Below are positions 28,599 through 35,439 of a stretch of DNA of 44,226 bases, in pieces. The translations under genes and the position numbers were made by a program. The stretch comes from Stramenopiles sp. TOSAG23-3. Its lineage: Eukaryota; Sar. The stretch is from positions 1 to 44,226 of the forward strand of contig LT642175.1 of the NCBI GenBank assembly GCA_900128585.1, read 5' to 3'. The first letter of the stretch is position 1. Each line of letters starts with the position of its first letter. The notes beneath the pieces were generated by a model, which had not been told where the DNA came from, did not search any database, and saw only the letters and a list, made by a program, of their open reading frames with translations.

Positions 28599-29315
28599 TC
28601 ACCCAATTTTCATCTCCCTCGACCGGGACAGGAACTTGCTTATTCGTGATCTATGTGCGGGGAAACTTAACCACTCTTCGTGCGCGTCGGATTCGCCGAT
28701 CGGGCGTAGCAAAAGTGAGAACTCTCCCACTTCGTTGTCCTGTTCCACGTCCACAATGATTGCGGGGCGCCAAATGTCCCTGTGGTTTACTGTGCAGTGT
28801 TTGCCGACGCTATAGTGGGACGAAAGGAAGTCCACCAACATGCCACGACGGTACGACAGGGTGCCACCAGGCTCCTCCGTCTGGGGGCTTCTGGACAGCA
28901 AGGGCACTGTTTTCGCCGCACTGGAACCGTGGCGAGAGTTCGACTGCCGAATGTATCCTATTCCTTTTGAGGAAGACGAACGAGAGTCTGAACCAAGCAA
29001 CTCCGTGTGATAAAGGGACGTTAGGTCATCGGGAAGTCCAGGCCTCTCCACATTTCCACTGTATACATACATGCCTTCCTTCTGATTCACCGTGTGCCGC
29101 CCTGGCCGCGCTACCCGCTCTTTGCACGCCTTTGTCCTCATAGCAAAGTGTTGAATCTCTCTACATTCGGAACACACCACCACTATCGCCTCTTTGTTCC
29201 ACGTGTCATCAACTTTTGCGACCTGCCCAGTGCGCCAGTGACCGCTGCTATCACGGTAATCCACTAAACTGTCCCGATAAAGCCTGTTTGAACTTTTCGA
29301 AACCGACTCGCCCAT
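28599..29315 (-). CDS. Unrecognised protein with two tudor/agenet-like repeats
   Basis: The 238-residue protein has two segments with a similar plan: SLVDYRDSSGHWRTGQVAKVDDTWNKEAIVVV near the N-terminus, and HCTVNHRDIWRPAIIVDVEQDN with SDAHEEWLSFPAHRSRISKF near the C-terminus. The order (D/R-x-W-R/P-x-x-x-V/I-V-D-V, then D-x-x-EEW-x-x-x-x-x-RI) resembles tudor-knot/agenet-type barrels found in chromatin proteins and in repeats beside ubiquitin-system domains. The linker is Ser/Arg-rich. This assignment is tentative. The start is the ATG at 29315; the frame remains open back to a TAA near 29395 with no earlier ATG. An 80-codon ATG frame (29251-29493) overlaps the start in another frame. Confidence 0.6.
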   Translation of the reverse strand: MGESVSKSSNRLYRDSLVDYRDSSGHWRTGQVAKVDDTWNKEAIVVVCSECREIQHFAMRTKACKERVARPGRHTVNQKEGMYVYSGNVERPGLPDDLTSLYHTELLGSDSRSSSSKGIGYIRQSNSRHGSSAAKTVPLLSRSPQTEEPGGTLSYRRGMLVDFLSSHYSVGKHCTVNHRDIWRPAIIVDVEQDNEVGEFSLLLRPIGESDAHEEWLSFPAHRSRISKFLSRSREMKIG

Positions 29316-29863
29316 GGGATGGACACTTCTCGCATACAAAATCCACCAACGCCGACTTGGTTTCCGGGATATAACTTCCTGCTTTCTGGATTTCTTTTCT
29401 TACTACACCGACACTGCTACTTTCCGGTCTTGTAATTACTATGCAACTTGCAGAAGTAATTTTGGTGTGGTACAACGTACAACTAACAAGCATTGTGCGT
29501 GCAACGACGCGAAGAAGAAGAAGAAGGTCGAAAAGAAAGAAGAAGAAGAAGAAGAGAATAATAAAATAATAATCTCAGCAGCAGCAGCAGCAGAGGAGGG
29601 GTTCCTTGGTTCCTCCTTGGTGGTCGTCTGGTGGTTCCTCTTCTTATATTTTTTAATAATAATATAATATATTGGACTTATACAAAACAACAACAAGCAG
29701 ACAACAACAGGGGGGTTGTGGGAAGAAGAAGAAGACAAAAGAAGAAGAATGAAAAGAAAAAAAAATAAAGAAGAAAAATATAAATAAGAAAAATAAATAA
29801 ATACGTTATTGGTAGACGTACGGTACAGGAAAACGATTAGAAACGATCCATGTGTACCACCAT
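29316..29863. other. Spacer between tandem minus-strand genes
   Basis: This 548-bp spacer holds the promoter of the tudor-like gene with GAA tracts (about 29508-29555 and 29727-29796), a (GCA)n run (29577-29592) and AT-rich DNA. An overlapping upstream open frame (29251-29493, minus) is present. Confidence 0.5.
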
Positions 29864-32017
29864 TTATATTTGTTTTCGGCGTGTCATGATTGAGGTCCCT
29901 TTGACTTTGCTTGAAAGATTGCCGCGTAGCTTGTCTATGTTTCCAAAGCCCCATGTTGACATCATTGCCGCCAACCGCATGGAGCCATCAGGGTACAATC
30001 GTTCGTATCCGTTTCTGCCCAACGCAAAGAAAGACACTTCGACAAGCAGTTCAACAAATTCTGGGAAATACAGCCGCTGCTCCAACAAACTCCTTTGTTC
30101 GTTCAACCTTACCCCAACCGCTTGTAGAGGGGGTGGGGTCGGGTTAACCGCACTAGGCCGGGGCATCTTACGCGAGCTTTTCTTCCGAAAAAACGATTCC
30201 ACAATGTCGTACAGCTCCGCCTTAGAGACCAGTGACGGTATGACGTCGAAGTCAGAAAACATCGACTGCACTTCTGGGGGGCAAATGTGGTACTTCAGTC
30301 TCTCGATGTTAGTGTAATGCTGGACGACATTGGCAACGTCGGAATCGCGCAGGAAAATAAAATCTGGAAAGGCCCCGTTCAGATCCTTCCGGCTACATGC
30401 CCGGTATGTGCAAAACACGGTGGCCAAATTGAGCAAATTAATTTCCAAAATATCCATTGCGTCCTGTGGCAAGGGAAGCCGAATGTCTGGTTTAAGCGCT
30501 CGCAGTGATGAAAACGGCGATATAAATCGCTTTGAGCAATACGATCTACGAACGTACTCTGCTATAGTTGGCTGCCATACTGAGTTTGTAGCCTGAAAGC
30601 CCGCTGGGCGGTGGGGCATAAACATGTTCGAGCTCTTGCGTTGATTTCTCAACAAGGAGTTGGAAGGTGCTACTGTTGCGACTTGCTCCACCCTGACAGG
30701 TTGCTGGACCTTTTTTTGTGGCGGAGGCTTCTTGCGATTTCTCTTTATCTCCGCTGCCTTTTGTTTCAAGCGCACAACATACTCGTTCTTTGTCGGTGTT
30801 CGTTTTGCTTCTTGGTTCAGCGCCTTGAAGCTAAACGGGGATCCATGGACTAGCATATCGTTGCACCAAATGGAAACGACACACGGGGGCAATTTTCCAA
30901 GGTCCACCAACTTGCCTCTCTGGATCAATTTCTTGCGCATTTGCTTGATGTCGTCCCGCAAATCCAAGGAGCACATGTAAGTCCCATTTGGGTTCGAAGA
31001 TGCATCACTCGTGACAGACTTGACAACATATACACTTCCCTCCTCGGTGCGAACAACGATGCTATCGTCTTGGTGCCTCTGCGGGTTCCTGTATCTGTCA
31101 TGCGCTGCTATCTTGAAGCGAATCAACCCTTCGGAGGGTGTTTCGTTCGGGATTTGCACTACGCTGACTTTGTCGGATTGGGTCAAAGCCGGCAGTATGT
31201 TCGGGTACCACGTGCCATTGTTCGTGTTTGGAAATGGTTCGTAATGGCGATTTTTCAGCAAAATTGACAAAATGTATTTTCCAGCAAGCGTTGCCATATA
31301 CCTGCAGATGTAAGCCCCTGCGTCTGACGTTGATTGAACGTCTAGCTCAAAAATGCAGCCCATGGAATCCTTCAACAGGACCATAAAACAGGATTCGTCC
31401 ACACAGTCGGCAACTGTTTCCGGCACCATGATTATTACGACTGCTTCGTCGCCTGCGAACACGCTTAAAATTCCAGATCCACTAATTTTCCATGCTGCAT
31501 TGTCTATCTTGCTGGTATCGGTTTGGCACTCCCACCCTAAACAAAAATGCCTGGACTTCAAACCGGCCGACGACCTCAAATTATAAACCCACTCGTCCAA
31601 GTCGTACTTTGTGCCAATAATAAGGTCCAACTCTCCACGGTATGGGTGCGTAATTCTTATCGCAAAATATTTTTGCCCCGTCAACTTACTGTGTTGGGTA
31701 GCTATTAGGTGGGGGACAATATCACAGTTGTCTATTGGAATCACGTTGTCGGCGCCGTTGCTGTCTTCGCTCTTAAACACGTACAGCTTCGGTCCCGCCA
31801 GACAACACCACTTCCTGGCCATTTGAGTGGAATCGTCGTTCACTCCTCCTCGCAACGACAGCCATCCGCTAAAAGTTATCTGGTTTGGGCTAACAAATGG
31901 TTGAATGGGCGCGTACTGAAATGGATCTGACTCGACAGAGAAATACCCTTTGCTACCAACGTAGACGCTTCGAAGGTGGCTTTTATCGTTGGTCTGCGAC
32001 GGGCTAAGAGCGCTCAT
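29864..32017 (-). CDS. PH domain plus filamin-type repeats protein
   Basis: The 717-residue protein starts with a PH domain (about 47-150): FSGWLSLRGG, RKWCCLAGPKLYVFKSED, and the C-terminal helix DLDEWVYNLR with the conserved Trp. Two Ig-like filamin/ABP280 repeats follow (about 175-258 and 285-400); the second ends in the family-typical VHGSPFSFKA. A Lys/Pro-rich linker (about 405-445) leads to a helical C-terminal region with FPDFIFLRDSD and LYFPEFVELLVEVSFF, which resembles EF-hand-type helix pairs without the calcium loop. The likely role is a membrane- or phosphoinositide-linked cytoskeletal scaffold; no actin-binding CH domains are seen. The start is ATG at 32017. I know of no standard name for this combination. 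Confidence 0.75.
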   Translation of the reverse strand: MSALSPSQTNDKSHLRSVYVGSKGYFSVESDPFQYAPIQPFVSPNQITFSGWLSLRGGVNDDSTQMARKWCCLAGPKLYVFKSEDSNGADNVIPIDNCDIVPHLIATQHSKLTGQKYFAIRITHPYRGELDLIIGTKYDLDEWVYNLRSSAGLKSRHFCLGWECQTDTSKIDNAAWKISGSGILSVFAGDEAVVIIMVPETVADCVDESCFMVLLKDSMGCIFELDVQSTSDAGAYICRYMATLAGKYILSILLKNRHYEPFPNTNNGTWYPNILPALTQSDKVSVVQIPNETPSEGLIRFKIAAHDRYRNPQRHQDDSIVVRTEEGSVYVVKSVTSDASSNPNGTYMCSLDLRDDIKQMRKKLIQRGKLVDLGKLPPCVVSIWCNDMLVHGSPFSFKALNQEAKRTPTKNEYVVRLKQKAAEIKRNRKKPPPQKKVQQPVRVEQVATVAPSNSLLRNQRKSSNMFMPHRPAGFQATNSVWQPTIAEYVRRSYCSKRFISPFSSLRALKPDIRLPLPQDAMDILEINLLNLATVFCTYRACSRKDLNGAFPDFIFLRDSDVANVVQHYTNIERLKYHICPPEVQSMFSDFDVIPSLVSKAELYDIVESFFRKKSSRKMPRPSAVNPTPPPLQAVGVRLNEQRSLLEQRLYFPEFVELLVEVSFFALGRNGYERLYPDGSMRLAAMMSTWGFGNIDKLRGNLSSKVKGTSIMTRRKQI

Positions 32018-32271
32018 TGTTGCAACTCGCAAGTTCCTGCCAAAACGAGTATTACAATGTTCACTTGCCTAGGTTAACACCGGCTCATAAAGTCTCTTTT
32101 GCAATATTTTGTATGCGACAATATGTAGGAACGCTGCTGCCGCGTTTATTTAATTTATCTCCTTTATGGGCACTGGAATGGAGAACGTAGAGTGTGGATT
32201 AAAACAAGGAAATCTCCTCCTACCGTCTGTTGTCACAACATCACATCATAATCATTATATTATCATTTTAC

Positions 32272-32577
32272 GAAGAAGAAGAAAGAAGAAGAAGAAGAAG
32301 AGGAAGAAAATTAAAAAAGAAGAAGAAGATAAAAGAAGAATTAAAAGAAGAAGAAGAAAGAAGAAGAAGAAGATGATGAAAAGAGAAGAACAGCAAACAA
32401 CAACAACAACAAAAACAAAGAAGAAGAAGAAAGAAGAAAGAAGAAAGAAGAAAGAAGAAGAAGAAGATAAAAGAAGAAGATAAAAGAAGAAGAAAGAAGA
32501 AGAAGATAAAAGAAGATAAAAGAAGAAGATAAAAGAAGAAGATAAAAGAAGAAGAAGAAAAAGAAAGAAGAAGAAGA
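32272..32577. repeat. GAA/GATAAAA purine tract, about 300 bp
   Basis: The + strand is purine-rich with GAA units, AACAACAAC interruptions (about 32393-32416) and several GATAAAAGAA units near the end. It is the longest simple tract in the window. Confidence 0.9.
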
Positions 32578-33113
32578 CCCGTAGTAGTAGCGGCGGGGGC
32601 GTCTCATATAATAGAGGTTGAACAACAGAACAACAGTAAAAAAACAGAAAGTACAGACCTGTACCAAACCGAACATCTTATTAATATCATATTATTATAT
32701 TATTAATAATATTATTATAGCAAGGTAGCAACAGCATTGCAACATTCCAACTCGAAAGTAACTCCTTCCTTCTGTCCTCCTCCCTTTTTGTTGAGTTTCT
32801 TCTTCCAACTGCATGCTATTAGCTATATGACTGCTATGCACACGTACGTAGTAATAATTTGTTGTATTATTATTGTACTTATTGGATAATTTAGATTATA
32901 GCTATACATAGAGACTATAGTAATAATAATAATTATATTATTTTTTTTCCTTTTTTTTTTTTATTATTTATTTTATAATAATACCGGTAATAAAGAGAAG
33001 AAGATTATAGGGAGGAGGAGGGTTGGTTGCAAGTGGACACAGTATTTTGTTGTATTACTACGTGCATAATTTTTGTGTACTAACTCGGTTTTCTTTGAGT
33101 TCCTCCGTGCAAA

Positions 33114-33167
33114 ATGTTCATGCCAAGATTCCTAGGTCAAAGAGTAAAGGCCTTGATTTTCTTGTGA
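33114..33167 (+). promoter_or_regulatory. Candidate upstream open reading frame of the EF-hand gene
   Basis: A 17-codon ATG frame with a good context (gcaaaATGt) ends 55 bases before the EF-hand ATG. If on the mRNA, it could reduce translation of the main frame. The transcript start is unknown. Confidence 0.35.
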
Positions 33168-33222
33168 CCATTGTTACTTGACGCAGAAAAGCACTTGTAT
33201 CTTGCATATACCTGGTACTCTC

Positions 33223-33723
33223 ATGGAGGAGTCAAGAGGACCAGAGAAAAAGGTTTCCCGGACTGTTCTCCGCACCATGGCAAAGATGAGAAAGTTCATG
33301 GCAAAGAACCGGATGGGGATGCAATATATGTTTACAAAAATGGACGTGGACGACAGTGGCACTCTTGATAGTGAGGAGTTTTATGAGGGTATGGTGAAGT
33401 ATATCAAGTCCACATTTTCAAGAGAGGACTTGATTGATATTATAAATTTTATAGACGAAGACGGCAATGGGGAAATTTCCTTTAAAGAGTTAGACTCGGC
33501 CATACGCGCTACCGACAAAAGTAGGAACGACCGTCTGCATTCGCGCAAATCAAAAGTTAGACACATAGGATTCGGCGTTTTGAACTCGAGAGAAATAGAG
33601 AAACGAGTCGGGATTGCCTCTGAACAGAACTATGGGTTAGATAAGGAAAAGTCACTGAAGACAGAAATGAAGAATTGCAGAAAGTCAGTCTCTGGTTTCC
33701 TTCGAAAATCTCCTATGTTTTAA
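33223..33723 (+). CDS. Two-EF-hand calcium-binding protein
   Basis: The 166-residue protein has two canonical EF-hand loops, DVDDSGTLDSEE (about 41-52) and DEDGNGEISFKE (about 78-89), each with Asp/Asn/Ser ligands at 1, 3 and 5, Gly at 6 and Glu at 12, so both should bind calcium. The N-terminal 30 residues are basic and Met-rich; the C-terminal 70 residues are basic and lack a second EF-hand pair, so it is not calmodulin or centrin. The partner is unknown. The ATG at 33223 is used; the frame upstream opens only at TTG. It is followed in tandem by GRASP. Confidence 0.8.
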   Translation: MEESRGPEKKVSRTVLRTMAKMRKFMAKNRMGMQYMFTKMDVDDSGTLDSEEFYEGMVKYIKSTFSREDLIDIINFIDEDGNGEISFKELDSAIRATDKSRNDRLHSRKSKVRHIGFGVLNSREIEKRVGIASEQNYGLDKEKSLKTEMKNCRKSVSGFLRKSPMF

Positions 33724-34279
33724 AATGTTTTGTTGGGTGTGTGCTGTTTTTTTGTGGGGGGGGGGGGGGGGCCACGTGTTAGATTGAAAATGGAAGCTTG
33801 ACACTTGAAACCTATCGTTTTCGTTGACCAAAAAAAAACAACAACTCATTATTATATTAATAGGAGCCAAAATAGTATAGTATAGTATTATACATGTACA
33901 GTACTTTGTGGCTTACTATACGTATACTAATATTTATACATTGACATAGTACCAGGTACTGTGTTTTGTATTGTATTACTATTCTTCTTGTTGAAAAAAT
34001 GCATGAGTTGATTATTAATTTATAACAACAACACGGTGGGTGGTATAGCAGCCGCCTACCTATATAATAATAATAAAATAATATTAAAATAATGGATCCA
34101 CCCACCAACAACACCGCGCGACGAACGAACGACGAGACGAGACGACGAGAAGAAGATCAATAATATAAAACCAAAACATGGAAATTGATTTTAGGCAGAA
34201 AGGAAGTGTGGGGGTGTAGAGAGTAGAGAATGAGGGGGCGGGGTTTAAAACGAAGAGGAAATTCATTTCACACCACTGG
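33724..34279. other. AT-rich spacer upstream of GRASP
   Basis: This 556-bp spacer contains a 16-base G run (33756-33771) just after the EF-hand stop, AT-rich DNA, and a GACGA/GAACGAAC-type stretch (about 34118-34155) in the likely GRASP promoter. No gene is seen. Confidence 0.5.
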
Positions 34280-34300
34280 ATGATTGAAAAGTTATTCTTT

Positions 34301-34329
34301 GTAAGTAAAAATAGACTTTATTTTTACAG
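34301..34329 (+). other. Candidate 29-nt intron in the GRASP 5' region
   Basis: The sequence begins GTAAGT and ends TTTTTACAG. Removing it joins an upstream ATG (34280) in frame to the GRASP ATG (34351), adding 14 residues. It is much shorter than the two MYCBP introns, so chance is a real alternative. Confidence 0.4.
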
Positions 34330-34350
34330 TGTTGGAAAAGTTTTGACAAT

Positions 34351-35106
34351 ATGGGAAACGAAACATCTTCGGAGTTTTGTGGCTATCGTGTGCTGTCTGT
34401 CCAGCCGAGATCCCCTGGGGAGGAGGCAGGTCTTTCGCCCTATTTCGACTTTATTGTCGCGGCCAACAACACGCAGCTTTTGAGTGAAGACGGCACTTTT
34501 CTAGATATTATTGCGTCCCATTCAGGAAAGAATCTGGAACTGATAGTTTACAACTCGAAACATGATACGACAAGAATGTGTACGATAAAGCCGAGAAACA
34601 ACTGGGGCGGACGGGGTTTGCTGGGCATCACTATACGGTTCGACTCGTTCGAAAATGCTCATGAAAATGTGATTCACATAATCAATGTGAAGAAAAATTC
34701 ACCAGCAGAGCGCGCCGGAATTAAACCCGATGAAGATTATATTTTAGGTACGCAAGAAGTAGTTTTCCATGACATGGATGATTTGGCATTATGCTTCGAA
34801 GCAAACATAAACAAAGCCATCGAAATATACGTTTACAACTCGGTTTCGAAAGACGTGCGAAGCGTGAGCCTCACCCCACGCTCCGACTGGGGCGGGTACG
34901 GACTCTTAGGTTGCGATGTTGGGCACGGTTATTTGCACCGTTTGCCCGTCAGTGATGACACGTTTTCTGCGGCATCGGGGAACAACGTTCAAACGATAAT
35001 GGGACCGGGAAAGCTTCTAGAAGAGCGCCAAGATGGGACCAAGGTGGTAGAGTTGTCCTGGAGGCTGGCGCACGGTGCTAAAGCAATGCTTTACACATCT
35101 CCGTGA
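34351..35106 (+). CDS. Golgi reassembly stacking protein (GRASP55/65 family)
   Basis: The 251-residue protein is a GRASP, a peripheral Golgi protein that tethers cisternae through paired PDZ-like domains. PDZ1 covers about residues 10-90 and PDZ2 about 100-200; signature blocks are NNWGGRGLLGITIRFDSFENA, SPAERAGIKPDEDYILG, IEIYVYNS and DWGGYGLLGCDVGHGYLHRLP, all closely matching animal GRASPs. The N-terminus MGNETSSE fits N-myristoylation at Gly2, as in the family. The Ser/Pro-rich C-terminal regulatory region of animal GRASPs (about 450 residues in total) is essentially missing, as in other protist forms. It is convergent with GLG1, another Golgi protein. Its 5' region has a possible 29-nt intron. 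Confidence 0.95.
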   Translation: MGNETSSEFCGYRVLSVQPRSPGEEAGLSPYFDFIVAANNTQLLSEDGTFLDIIASHSGKNLELIVYNSKHDTTRMCTIKPRNNWGGRGLLGITIRFDSFENAHENVIHIINVKKNSPAERAGIKPDEDYILGTQEVVFHDMDDLALCFEANINKAIEIYVYNSVSKDVRSVSLTPRSDWGGYGLLGCDVGHGYLHRLPVSDDTFSAASGNNVQTIMGPGKLLEERQDGTKVVELSWRLAHGAKAMLYTSP

Positions 35107-35439
35107 TGCGAAAACACGACGCAGAGGTGGGAAAGTTTAAGATTTAACGTACGAAGTATTGTTTTTACTAACTCGGGAAAATAGCCATTAAGAGTTCTTA
35201 CTATTCTTTAATTGTTTCACTGTCCATACTGATATGGTAATGATATAACAGCCAATTTTCTTGTTTTTAATGAATAGTGGGATGCTTATGATATCTTAAC
35301 TAAAGATCTGATCTAAAATAACAGGCATCTTTTCAGTAAGATAAGCGTATGAAAAATTTAATGAAAATAAAACGTTGATAACTTGAAGCTGTTAATTCTC
35401 TTACGTGGAAGCGTGTGTCGTCCTCTTCGACGAAACGAC
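35107..35439. other. Convergent spacer GRASP/GLG1
   Basis: This 333-bp spacer carries, at 35247-35270 and in GLG1 sense, the shared 3' element. No GAA tract or gene is seen. Confidence 0.55.
35247..35270 (-). repeat. Copy of the shared 3' element (GLG1 side)
   Basis: On the minus strand the sequence reads ACAAGAAAATTGGCTGTT, about 170 bases after the GLG1 stop. It is identical over these 18 bases to the copy downstream of NOM1 at 42207-42224. Confidence 0.75.

Larger units (their letters stand above)
32018..33222. other. Divergent spacer PH-filamin/EF-hand
   Basis: This 1.2-kb spacer has a 300-bp interrupted GAA/GATAAAA purine tract (32272-32577), AT-rich DNA, an 18-base sequence (32986-33003) shared with 8085-8102, and a 17-codon upstream open frame (33114-33167) before the EF-hand gene. 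Confidence 0.55.

Noticed and set aside
34301-34329. Tiny intron as evidence for a nucleomorph genome
   Set aside because: The MYCBP introns are 93 and 241 bp, coding GC is moderate and spacers are long, all unlike nucleomorph DNA.
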